From: Escallonia rubra
Lineage: Eukaryota; Streptophyta; Magnoliopsida; Escalloniales; Escalloniaceae
Direction: 5' to 3'
Length of the DNA stretch: 64,000 nt
Assembly: GCA_033065855.1 (NCBI GenBank)
Contig: JAVXUO010002465.1
Span: 78,823 to 142,822, forward strand
Part shown: positions 48,508-61,800 of the stretch, piece after piece
How the letters are laid out: every line of letters begins with the position of its first letter
How positions within the stretch are numbered: the stretch's first letter is position 1
Notes under the pieces: generated by a model
Seen by the model: the letters and a program-made list of their open reading frames with translations, nothing else
The model's database searches: none
What the model was told of the DNA's origin: nothing
Program-made: the position numbers and the translations under genes

Positions 48508-49828
48508 TCCTTTAGTCTTTTTCTCTCATTTTGTCCCAAACATTTGTTTTCATGCTCATATTTAAGTTCATTTTGAGACTTTGATGTACTTTTTTTATTA
48601 TCATGACTAAATTGCAGAGTTGGATGGTCAATAATATGTTTAGAAATCTTTCGGAAAAAACATAATTCGTAACCATGGGCAACCCGTGGGCTCCCGTGTC
48701 CACCAAAATTTTAATCGGCTCGGCGTGAACAGATATTAGTAGGCCCGTAGATGAGCTAGGCATGATCTGACACTTGGGCTCGTCCAGCCCGCCCAAGTTG
48801 TACCCCTAAGCGCAGATAGACCAACAACTGGCAATGATTTTATGCTATCTAGAAGTGGGCTTGACCAATATAACTTAAGTAGCTATTCTGTTATGATTGT
48901 GATGGCAGTGTGAGTATGGGAGGGTTATAATAGTTAGAAATGTTCAAACAGAACTATATAATTCGCAAGTATCACACATTTTTGTTTTATCTTGGAAACA
49001 TTAGATGGATAAAAGTGGTTTATTTGGCCATAAGGGCATCCTTTTCGTTGCCTGATGGCTATGGCTTGTAATTTCGCGGTATAGCAGGAAGTGTTTTGGT
49101 TGCTGAGCTTCTAGGTGTCCCTTACAAGTGCTGTTTTTGCAGTCATTGGTTTAAATATTCAAACAAATAACTTGAAAAAGGAAAAGCTGAAAAAAGGGAA
49201 GAAAATTTTTCAAGACAGCGACTTCCATCCATACTAAAAGAAAGCCTGCTAGCCAGTTCAGAAAGCTATCCCCACTCAAATCCTGAATGCATTAGGAGGA
49301 AAAATTGCAAACTCCAAACAAGAACATCTAGATTTCAATGGCCACTGAAAAAGTGGATTCTCCGCTAACTTTCAAGTAAAGCAATGAAATTCAAAATACA
49401 ACAAGGATATCCAGCAAAGAATGAACAAATATTTCTGAATAGCAAACATACAGTGTCTCTTCCCAGAGCAGCATAATGTTGTAGACCATTGCATGAACCA
49501 TCCTATTAGAACAATAAATTTAAATCATATCAGGAACTACAAAATATGGTTAATGCACTCCATCATATCCCTTGAATCAGATTGAAGGTGCCGAAGGCAT
49601 TAATTCAGATAAAAACAGGTAAACAGGAAAAGTTGGTCAGTTAGACAAAGTGGAAGATATCACATCTGAAAACTTCTTTTTGAGGCCAAATTTATGGATG
49701 GTAAAAGTCGTCACTAAAATCATCTAAGCCTTTGGCCCCAAACTAATTGAGGTCGGCTACATGTATATTTTTCTTCCATTCCCCAATCCAATGTCTTTCA
49801 ATCAATTCCTACCAATCAAGTATTTTCT

Positions 49829-49860
<32 letters not shown>

Positions 49861-52800
49861 TGCATTGCCTCCCCGTGTTATCCTTGGTCTACTCTACCCT
49901 TACCTAGGCTTACCCCGTCAACTTGGCACATAATACGAATTCTTGCAGGGGCATCTAAATTCCAAAGGCCTAATTGGATATGACGAAAACATCTCTAGCG
50001 ACATACCCTCATCTTATCCTCTTTTGGCGCCACCCCCGTATTGTTCCGGATATCCTCATTTCTTGTTCTATACCTCCTCCTATGAACGCACATGGATTTA
50101 GCATTCGTACTTCTGCAACACTCATCTTATGTATGGTGATTCGAAGATGCCTAGCATTCTGAACCATACAACATTGCAAGCCTCAGTGCCATCCTAAAAG
50201 ACTTTCCCTTCAACTTGAGAAGCAGACCTCCACTTTAACCAACCTGCTCTTATCCTGTGGGCAACATCCCCCACAATTCCTTTATTGATCCAAGCTACCA
50301 AAAGATATCTTTCTTAGGTACTTCTGGCTCATCCATACTACCTTCTTGTACCTCCTCCTAGTTTTACCAAAACTGCAATCTAATGACTGTCTTAGTGTCA
50401 TCAATTAAAAATTACGTCATCTCCCAAAATAACATACACTATGTGATCTCATCTTAAATTTTCTTTGTAACCTGATCCAAAACCAAAGTAAAAAAAACAT
50501 GGGCTTAAAGCTGACGCTTGGTGAGGTCCAATCCTAATTGGAGGAACCTCACCAGTCATTCCAAGTTGCTCTGTCTTAGATATCCTCAAGCATATGAATT
50601 TACTTGGCAGACACTCCTTTTTCACCACATAACCAGAAGTACAAAGGAAAGCAAGACCATAAAGGCCCAGGGTAGCAAAGGGGATTCTAGGCGATGACAA
50701 TTTAATCACCTAACTATTGCTCGGGCCCACAAAAGAACACGCTACAGCCACGTGACAAAACTCATGAACAAATACCCAAAAAAAAATATATATATATATA
50801 TATATATCGATTCAGCATATGGAAACTCCTATTAGCCCGAAAAAAAGGTTCACTAAAGAATAAATGAATGCGATCTATTGGCAGCTCAACTACATAGAAG
50901 CTATATATACCCCCCTTTAAGGCACAATGGTGCCACCTCCGCCCTGCACCCCCTACCCCTGCTGCCCTCACGTCCACCACCACCCCCCCTCCTCAGCGGG
51001 GGGCCCCCAAGGCAGTTGCAAGCCAGATACTGGACCCAGAGCGAGCCAAGCAGAGAAAACCACAAGCTGCAAGCACACGATGAAAAAAAGATTGATCAAT
51101 CAACTCCCCAGTTTGGTCTGCTCCTCCTTGGGACTGTCAGTAGTCAAAAGACAACTGAAAAAGTTTTTTATATTTGTTTACTGCAATTTGTGCAAGTTGT
51201 AGACCGTAAAGTTCTTTGTTCATACTATTAAAGGAGCTGAGAGAGACCGATCAAGGAAATAATTACTTGCATTTCTGATACCCAACGCATATGCCATTGC
51301 AGAAGTTATTGCCATATAAGTTAAATACTTGATTGGTGGCATATTTTAATGCATTAATAAAAGGTAAAGCATCTAACTTTTTTCAAGCCGGGGAAGTGGA
51401 GACCTATGCTATAGACAGCACGATTTAAAATATGACATAGGAAGTGCGAATAATACTGTTGAGTCACCACTTGCTCTAAAAGCTTTGGCTGTGAAAAACG
51501 GCTCGACATATACCATGTTTAACACTCCCTCTCTTGAGAGCGCTAATTGCACGTGGAGAGACAAACCTAAGGTGCTCTTCTGAGCACAAATAACAAGATA
51601 AAGTGCTTAATAGGGAGCAAACACAGGGCACCCAATGCAAGCCGGGAAACTCTACCCTAAGACCTTGCCAGGTAGAGAGAGAGAGAGAGGTTGGCGAAAA
51701 TGATAGACATACTTAATGTCTATAAGTGGATGGTTGCTGAATCAGTGTTGGTACTTTTTTGGGATGGGGGCCTTCTAAGCAGCGAAAATAAACTTGGGAG
51801 TATCCCACGTGAATTAAAGGTACACAGCTGGTGGGTACTTCTTTCCTCAGTTATACACTAGAAAAGTATGGACGCAAAGGTCGAAGCTAATAGGCTCAAG
51901 ACTCCAGAGATTAAGATCTGCAGAAAGTTTCACTCGGTTGAAGAATTTGGTTCCGTGACATAATTTAGCTCTCCAAAAAAACCTTTTTCGCTAAATAGAA
52001 CACCCTCAAAAAACTCATATGATTTAGTTTGAATAAGCTTGTACAGAAGCAATAAATAATCCTACTAAAAAGAGTAACCTTAGAGAACCACATGGTATTT
52101 TCACCTTACATAACCTGTTACACTGTTATTGTCACCGGGCACCTGAGAACTACTTACCTGATGAATTGGCAAGTGGGAGATGACGGTATGCGGTGACGAG
52201 CTCTTTAAGGCTTCTGCCAAATTTATACAAGCAGCTAAGCACTGAAAAGGATCCTCAGCCATTAGCCACCATCGATCGCCACTAAGTGGGTTGTCTGCTG
52301 AATCCAGTATATCATCCAGATGGTTATCCACAAATGCTAGGCGGCCATCATAAGAAAGCTTTTCAACACCACCCGCGTATAGGTTTGCCAAGTGTATCTT
52401 CAGCCAAGATAGCCCCGACTTCCCGAGTGGTCGTCCTTCGGCAAACTCTAGAATTCCTCGGCAAAGATCAGAGCTTAGGTGATTCAAATGTGGATGCATA
52501 GGATAAGCACGGCCTCGAAAGTCAAGATTGTGAGGATAGTAGAAGCCGTCCTCATCTTTCATTCTCCGAGCCACCTGTTTAAACTGGCCTCTTCAGTATT
52601 CACTCCTATATAGCTTTTAGTATATATACAGAAGTACAAGCATTTGTCCCAGATAGCTCTAGCGAGATTCATTAAAATTCAACAAGTTGTGTAATGAACT
52701 TGTATCACGAAGATTGCCCCCAAGAATTGCTTGATAAAGCGGACCCCTACCAGTCATTCCATCTACCAAGAAACACAGTGAATTGCAAGACAATTCTGAA

Positions 52801-55800
52801 CTCTTATTACTATCTAGAGGAATGTATAATTAAGACATGAAGTGGCATCACGACCGGACTAACTTCATGTCAGAACTCTTCTGACAAGTGGATATATCCT
52901 GGTGGGCCAGCAAAGTTCTCAATGTTGTATTATACACAATAAGAACTTCGTAATACAAGAGCAAGGAGTAGTCCAGTGACATAAAGCTGTCCTACCCCCA
53001 CTTGAGGAAGTTTAAACTCTCATCAGCCGTATGGCGTCACCCTTCCCCGCTTCCCTCTTACAAGTATGCTAGATGTTATCGAGTGGAAAATATAAAAAAT
53101 ACATAATGCTCTCGAGAAAATGTTTACCGAAAGTTTAAGTTCGATGTCGCACCGCTGAGAATGTCTCTCTTGGTTAATTTTCTTCGCTTTCCTCACACTC
53201 CATCTCCATTTCTTTATTTCTTTCAAGTCCTCAGAGTGTAACTCAGGTATGGGAACCTACATGCCAACGAAGAATGACCTTTACGCAAAAAAACTACATA
53301 AGCTGCATGTCAACAAGAGAATCAAGGTAATAAGAAGAGCATCTCAACAAGAAGATTTTCATTGCTGCATCTTTATATCTTTAAGTCCTGAAACCTCATG
53401 AGTGTAACATGCGGGTGTTGTTACACTAATATTTCTTCTATTGTAAAAAATTGTCAGGATTTATAGTAAAAAAGGATTACATATACAAACAATAGTACTT
53501 TGTCAGTGGGACAGGGCATTCAGAGCACTCACATCTACACGATCAACAAGGCCAGCAATGTTCCCTCCTCCAGACCAAATCCTCTCCACCACACTTAGTA
53601 CTCTTCGGTTCACTCTCCATTTGGTGTGTCCTAGAGTATTCAAAGCCTGCTCATTGTAGTCCAAACTTTATTATAGCTGAAATCTAAAGCCACATCCTAG
53701 CAATGACACGAGTTTTTGGTTTAAATAACTAGCCAAATAATCATATTCGAAGAGACATTCAAGCATGAATAACAGTGTATCATAACATATGAGATAATTC
53801 ACGTGATCAATACAAACGCACATCCCGATATACATACTTTAGTTCCTCTAATACAACGCATGTAAAAGACTTCCACAAGAGTAAACAGCCAATGATGTAC
53901 TACGGGGCAAGCCTGTTGAGCTTTGGCATATTCGTTGTTGAATGTCCCATATATTTACTTATTATACATTATGTTTGGTACTGAATTTCAATTTCAAGAT
54001 AATTGGACCAGATGGTATCCCTACTAAGGTTTCGAGATGCATGGGTGATGTGGGCATAGATTGGATGACGAAGTTCTTTGGCAAGAGCTTAAATCTTAAG
54101 AGAATGCCCAACGAGCGGAGGAAAAGCAGTTTGATACCTATATATACTATACACTAATACTAATTTTATAAAGGAGTTATCCAGAGTTGCAACAACTATA
54201 GAGCGATCAAGCTTATGAGTCACACTTGAAGCTTAGGAACTTGAGCATAGGAAATAAAGCGACACTAAAATATCTGACAATCAATTTAATTTCATGCCTG
54301 GAAGATCCACTATTGAAACTCTATTCTTGGTTAGGCGGTTGATGAAGGGATTTAGAGAGAAGGGAAAGGATCTATCATAAAAATTAAAGATTTAAATTAA
54401 GCATATGATAAGGTACCAAGGAACGTTGCGTGGTGGCCTCTAGAGGAAAAAGTGCCCACAGAAGTATCCTAATGTGATTTAAGAATATGTATGATGGAGC
54501 GACTACTAGTATGAGAAAATTGATGGAATGACTAATGAGTTACCCATTACTACTTCATAGCTGTAAGCCCATTCTTTTACTTCGGTTATGTGAGAGCTTG
54601 CTAACAACATTCAGGATGAGGTCCCATGGTGTATGTGCTGATATAGATTTCAATCAATGAGACTAGAGCAGGACTATACGTTCAGTTGGGAGTTATGAAG
54701 GAGTACTTTAAAAAACAAAGCCTTTGGTTGAGCAGGAATGCAATTTTAGTAAAACTCGGAGGAGGTCCGGGGAGGAAGTGAGAAAGGATGGGCACCGCAT
54801 ACCCAAGAAAGACATATTCAGTATCTTGGATTTATAATGCATAAGGAGGGAGAGATTGACAAGGATGCTGCTAAAGGATAAGAGGAAGTTGGCTGAAGTG
54901 GACGTCTGATTCTGAGGTGCTGTGTGACCGTAATATTACTCTCAAGCAGAAGTTAAAATTATATACATGGCAGTGAGCCAACAATATTGTATGGTTCAGA
55001 ATGTTAGGCAACTCAGAAATACCATAGATATAAGATGTGTAGTTGAATTGCAAATTTTAAGGTGGATATAAGGCCAAACAAGAAGGGACAGAATAAGAAC
55101 TGAGGATATCCAATGTAGGCCATCATATACCCCTGTAAGAAGAAGTGATTTGTGCTAAGTTGATGGGCTAAGACGAAGCAGGGGTAGAAAGGGGATAACA
55201 TGGGGAGAAGTAGTGAGGATTCGTCACTACTTAACCTGGGATATTGATGCTTATGGGTGGCAAAAAGGTAGGTGGGTCAAATTTGGGTATGGGTTAAACA
55301 GTTTAGGTATAAATGGGTGGCTGAACAATTGAACCCATTTAGTTGTGGTTTACCTTGGTCATCACTTAAGTGGTTGGTTTTACCCATTCATCCGATGCTG
55401 ACCCATTTACAATATGTTCGTGACTCTCCCCTCCGCTTCATCTTCATCTTCATCTTCATCTTCATGACTGAAACAACACCTAAGCAATTCAACCAGGCAG
55501 TATATCAAGGTTAGGGTTTCTCTCCTCGACTTCATCTTCATCAACGACCCGAACAACTTCTCTGCCACACCGAACCGCCACCATACCCACAACAATCAAC
55601 ATCTTGTCTACCGTCACCATACCCAAAACCACCACAATCGCCCATATACACACACAACGACCACTACCACAATCGCCTGCCACACCCACAACAACCACCA
55701 CAAAAACCACTCAGAACGCCACCGAGGCCATTTATTGAGCCACCACCGAAATTGTTGATCCATACCAGATCTAAGCAAATAGGGTTATAGGTTGAAGATA

Positions 55801-58800
55801 TTGCCTGGAACTCCTCTAAGCTTCTGGAGTGATGGCGGTGCTTGGTTGTGTGTTGGATACTGGCTCCTATGGTCGCAACGGTGACGACAGGGTGGTAACA
55901 ATGTCAACGAGTGGTGACGGCGGCAACAAGTGGTGACGCGACGACGGGTGATGACAGCAACGAAGCGTCATGAGAGGTGGCAATGGCAGGTTGGTCGTTA
56001 GGATAAGGATAAAGAAATTAGGTTTTTGGAGTCTTCTGACTCAAAAAGTCAAACTAAGATAATACGGTTAAATCGGCACCCATTTATGGTCCACTAAATT
56101 CACAAGTTATTTGGTTCTAGAATATATGACCAATTACGACCCAATTATTTTACGGGCCGGATTTGGGTAGCTTTTAAGTAGGCGGATTCCGGACGGGTAA
56201 ATGGATTTGGGTTTAGATTGCCACCACTAACGATGATGATGATGACTTCATTCAATTTCAGCAATTTGGGCACTTATTTTGCGGTCAGATTTGGATCGCT
56301 TTTAAGGAGGCGGATTTCGGACGAAGAAAGGGATTTGGGCGGCAATTGCCCCCAGCAATGGCGACGACTGCATTCATGATAAGCCAAATGTGGGGCTCGT
56401 TATGCCCTGTCTCATGCTCATAGCACACTTACGAGGAAGCCCACTCATGGTGGTTTCCTTTAGAAGTAATCTAATCTACAGTAGGTCTAAGGAAACCCAC
56501 TTATGTCATCTTAGGCGGGATATTAAGACTCTTTCGGTCTGAAGTTGTATGCCATGCCCCAGAAGTGTCATTCAATGTAAATTCTATTGATCTTCCAGAA
56601 GTTTATCACACCTGCACAAATAAATGCACCAGAACTCGAGAAAGTGAAAGCTAATAAAAACAAGAGAGCGCCCAGTAACATTCACCAGGTTTCAATGATT
56701 GGACACATTGGCTGAGCCGTTATTAAGGGTGGGTTTAAGTCCATTATGATCCTAAATTCACGAGCTTAAATGCAGCGTTCAAAGGACATCAGCTAATCCA
56801 AAAGACATACAAAATGAGTCTCGAAAGTCTTTGAGGTCCTTTGTGTGCATCAGGCATCGGGACAGACCATGAAGGTGCTTCAGAAACACAATCTGTAGAA
56901 AGCATATCTCACTACAATAAAACCTCACTGTTATGGCTACCGCTTTCAAGACTCAACTCTTAGACTCCTAGTTCTTGTTTGTTCGCAGAAAAATTTAAAA
57001 CCTGATAGGTGCAACAGATTATAAATGTGGAGGCTGCATTGCCACAGAATGCGCTTCCTCTAAACTCTGGCATTGAAGAATTGGTTCAATTAGAAATTCT
57101 TTCACCAGTCCTTAATCTGCTTCTGAATTCAATTCATGTAAATCTTCAATCATCAAGCATTAGTGCTTAGTTATTTGAGTTCGTTTTTTCTTTTCTTAAA
57201 ATTAGACCCAAGTCCAGCTCCTCATCTTCCTTTTGAACAAAACTCCCAAGAAAACCTTTTATAGAGAAAAAAACGGAGGCTCAACAATTGCCAAAATATC
57301 ATTTTCACTTGGCTTCCGATGAATGCACGCCTTTTTTTTATGCTCACAAGTTTTTAGCAAACATGTCAGGATAGCGTGACTCCATGTTATTTAACATTTT
57401 ATGCATTGGTTCTTCTTTGTCATATTATAAGGTAACTAGGACAAAGAAATTCTTGCAGATCTTCTACAAATTCAGGGTACAGCTATTAGATATCAGGAAA
57501 CAATAAACTGTAGTGACTTCAAGTATAACATGCTAAATGAACTACTAATGACTTAAACATTTGTTTATAGGTTCTAAATAAGCTAGTGTGTTTGGAACCT
57601 TCTTAAAACAGACAAAGGTTTTGGTGGTCATATAGATAATTTCATTGGCAGTGACACGGAAATCAAGTTTCCCTTCAGAAAATGATGACTAGCTTCATAA
57701 ATGGTACATAATTGCACCAAGTTAATTTGCTTCTTGTAGTCAGACTGGTGAAAGTACCATTCACTTAGAAGGCTCAGGCACTTTTGAAGGTGCTCTATTG
57801 GATCCATATTCCAAAAAGCACAATTTAAGCTCTTAATAGGCAGAAAAGAATCTCTATGAACTATTGAATTCAGCTACGTAAAAGTGATAAATCACCATTC
57901 AGAAAAGGATGGGAAGGAATTGGGTGACTAAAACTTGGAGTTGCGAATTTATAACATCAGTTCGTCATCGTTCAAGCGGATTACGTGATGGACCAGATGC
58001 CCGCATCAGAATATAACCAGAAAGCATTCTAGCTTTTTCTCTTTAGTAGTTCTTACCTCGTATACTTTCTGCATTTGCTTTGGAGGAACACTCTTAACAG
58101 CATCTTGTTGCTGCCTTGATCCATGAGTACGCATGAGATAAGAAGGTAAGAAAAAGTGACCACCTTTGTCGTACCTGGCAAGATACTTGAAATGTCAGTG
58201 AATAGCTTTTAGGTAAGAAATATCCCTGTAACTCTCGACAAGTGCACGCGAATATATTCTCAACTGCATTGAACAAAACAACAGTTCCATCCATCCAAGA
58301 TTTGTTGTGTGTTCAATCTTTATGGCACTTTGAGATAGAGAGCTTAGTACAGCATGTTGAATTGAGTTTCAACCCCCAACACATCACAAAAAGAGACCAC
58401 CTTAATGGCTATTGCGAAATTGCATCGCTGTAAAATAGTAGTATACCCTTTCCACTTTCTAGGAGGAACCAACATTGGTACATAAGGAATTATCATATGC
58501 TTAGCCTGCATATAAAAGAAAATTCCAAGAATTAGAAATATAAGACCTGCACAGGCCCTCAATTTTCATCACATATTTAAAAATTATTATAGCCTCAGCA
58601 AAGCGTGAATGAGGAATGCAATGTGTTGGTTTAACAACAAATTTACCATCAATATTACAAGTCTCAAATGCGCCTAACAACTTATTTACCATTATTATTA
58701 TTTAATCTGGAGAATCAGATCTTACACCAAGACAATTGATATGCGCATGACTAAAGCCACTACACACTGCATCATCCTAATGGAGATTACATATGCCAAA

Positions 58801-61800
58801 TTAAACCATGGTGAAGAAAACGCAAACAGTGAGCCAACCAGGTAAGACTACAAAGGGTTTAAAGTACTTACATTTCTCTCTAGTCCAGCAAGGACGAGGG
58901 AATCACATTCTATAACGCCATACCTCTTCCCAGTGCTCTGCCTACAAGAACCAAATCCAATCAAAATCACTGTTAACTCTTACGAGCTGGAAAGATACTG
59001 ACAGCCTCAAAGGATTAAACCCACTTGGCTGTGATTTTTCCAATAGAATCGGTATTCCGAGCAATTATATTTGGTGGTCCTTGTCCCATTACAACAAGCC
59101 AAAAACTCAATGAGAATTTAAGCATAAGAAATTGAGAATCAGTACAAATTCTAATCAAAACATAGCACCTAATAATTGGACATGGGGTCCAGTTCCTCAA
59201 AGATGATATGCTGTTGGAGAGAAGATATACATTCTCACCCTGGATCCTTCGTTATAATTTTGAATATATGCCGAAATGCAGGTCGAATATCAGGGGGAGA
59301 ATCTGCCAACTGGTCAACTGGAAGTTGTACATAAGCTGTTTCTGTCAATAACTCTATCAGACGACATCCAAGCTGCATCACGTAAGGATAAACTATTACA
59401 GGTTAAAATACATTAATAACACTATGATACAGTCGACTAGCTATTCCACAACGAGCAATTAGTGAATGACACAAACCTTGGCCTGCGTATCTCGGCCCCA
59501 AGACTTGATTTCTTCAATTTTGACAAGCTTCTGCACCTCAATTAGTCGTTTCCTTTTGATCAGACTCCTGACACGCCTCTTCAATATCTCAGCCTCCTTA
59601 CTCATATCTTCTTGAGCTTGATCATCTACCTTCTTTCTTTGGAACTTGGTTTTCTCCAAGATACCATGAATCCTAACCTAAATAAACTTGTTATTGGTCA
59701 TCTTGTCGTAATGCTTTTGCTCATTAGAAAAGTAAATCTAGTAAAGCATAACATGCGATTGCTGTAGAGTTTCTCCTTTACACCTATTCCCTCTCTCCCT
59801 GCCCCCACCCCACCCCCCCCCCCAACCCCCGTCGCAGCCCCTTTGAATTTCAAATTCAAATGCACAAGCCACCTTAAGTCTAATTCATAGTTTAGTACAG
59901 GTGGGGTTTAATGAGTCAGCATAGCGTCCCATGACAAAGTTACCTCCCTACCTCCTCTCTAAGTTATACTTCACTAACGCCCCACTCTTACTCACATCAC
60001 ACCACTAGTGGTACCAAACCTGGCATGGAAGCGTTTTATGAGTCAGTGTACTGCTAAAAGAAGTTGTCTTCCCTTCCTCGCTGCCTCTGTAGCTCAGAGT
60101 CCACACTTAGCCATCATCAAGTCCCGCCTATTGCAACTACCATGAGAAAAATCCATGGCAGACCACAAATGGTAAGCAAAATCCAGCATGAGTTGGTGAG
60201 TCTGTTTACCATGACAATGTAGCCCTCCTCTCTGCCTCTCGATGTTAATTTCCCTTCCCATACCTCATCTAAGCCCACATCTTAGCACTACCACCACCAA
60301 AACGATAAACCCACCTCACACCGCCATTACTGAACTTAAGAGGGTCTTTAGCATAGGATATAAGATGTAACACAAAGAGATAACCTGTGTGAGAATAATA
60401 AAAAAGAGATAGGAGAGGGGAACGGGGAACGGGGAACGGGGAACGGGGGAGAGAAAGGACGATGCCAGATGTGTTTTCAATACACAAGGTGTCTTCACTA
60501 AGAAGATATATTGCATGTATGCATTCATGAAAATGGGTTCGATTATTGAGGGTAGGTTCGCGTAATATAAATTTCTCGGCCTCGTCACCAAAAGCATTCC
60601 TCCTCATAATGACTTTTGACGGATGAGACTTAATTGAGATGATACTATGAAAGTTGGTTTTGCGCCATCCTTGTGCAAGTCTTCTCTAATACATCTCCCT
60701 CTCATTTTATCAAGAAAATTTTGCAAACCATCTGTTTGCAGTCCATCGAACGACCAGTCACTCAAGTAAATGCACCAAACAATGCATTGGAGAAACTTTG
60801 TATGCTTATAAATAGAGATCTTTACCTTATGTGGTCATGAGAAGGGACATTGGTGGTTTAACTTCTGTGTAAGCAGAGTTCCAATGGAGAGGATGTAAAA
60901 AATGTTTAGGCAAGAATGCATCATATACAATATTAGGCCCCTTCTCTACCAGATTAGGCTCTGTATCGTAGCTTAACATGGTACAAGATATCTGTGTGGC
61001 AAGGTCTTGGTTGGAATTCCTCCCAGTACTTTTTATATCAGCACAATTTGAATTACATTTGTTTGTGCACTTTGCTGTAGTGCACCTTAAATTCTTCCTC
61101 ATTAATCCATCACTCCATATGCAATAAGGGGGCTTGCACATAGGGGGAATGCTTAGTACAATCTACATTGTTAGCCCATTCTTACAAGAAAATTTTCTAA
61201 GCATGTCTTGTCTAAAAATAGTCATCCACATGGCATTGTGAAAATGCCATCTGATACCTTAGTCATATTATATTTTTTAAGTCTGAGAAGGGAGAGGCAA
61301 CTAATAGCTCAAACGGTCGCCTAAGTTCTAAACAAGAACTCCTAGCGCTTTCTTATAATTCCTTTCGATGCACTAGAATTCATCTAAACTATGTCCTAAA
61401 ATTTCAAACAAGACAACATAATTCTGAACTATCACATTATCTAACAGGAAATTGGGCATGCATCTCACAATTGTACATTTCCTCTCTATAGACACCAAAA
61501 TTACCTGGATAATAATTCGAGTTTCATCAACCAAACTAGTAATTTCTCTCTGTATAAGCTAACTACAAGCATACAAGTATCAAGACTGACCTCCTGCTCA
61601 ATCGCTACACCAATCTGAACCGCAGCCTGAACCACCCTGACATACCGATCCTCCTGCCCCATCATCAACAGCCCCATCATCTTGTGCATGACGATAACAG
61701 CCATCTTATCAGCGGGCAAACAATCAATGTGGGGCGCGTACGCCGCCTTCTGCTTCTTCGTCCGCTGCGTCTTCTGCTCCTTCGCGATAGCCTCCCTCAA

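Larger units (their letters stand above)
41695..48808. mobile_element. 7.1-kb hAT-like element filling polymerase intron 10
   Basis: Ends are inverted repeats: left TAGGGGTGCAACTTGGGCCG, right (reverse complement) TAGGGGTACAACTTGGGCGG. They are flanked by 8-bp near-identical duplications AGTGCAGA (41687-41694) and AGCGCAGA (48809-48816), the hAT pattern. The inside is AT-rich and non-coding and contains later insertions (41972-42708, about 46150-46535, 46798-48445) and tandem arrays. No transposase is visible. It accounts for most of the 7.9-kb intron 10. Confidence 0.7.

Noticed and set aside
50878-51231. Proline-rich plus-strand frames near 50.9-51.2 kb
   Set aside because: They arise from a C-rich low-complexity stretch in polymerase intron 9, in two frames at once, with no conserved motif.
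55489-55710. Val/Gly-rich minus-strand frame as a small protein
   Set aside because: It comes from a low-complexity CCACCA/CAACAC tract inside an intron, with no family signal.
61501-61590. Exon 1 continuing to a stop at 61501
   Set aside because: A good donor (GAG|GTCAGT at 61590) followed by exon 2 at 59677 restores the conserved sequence V-A-I-E-Q-E / V-R-I-H-G-I-L-E.
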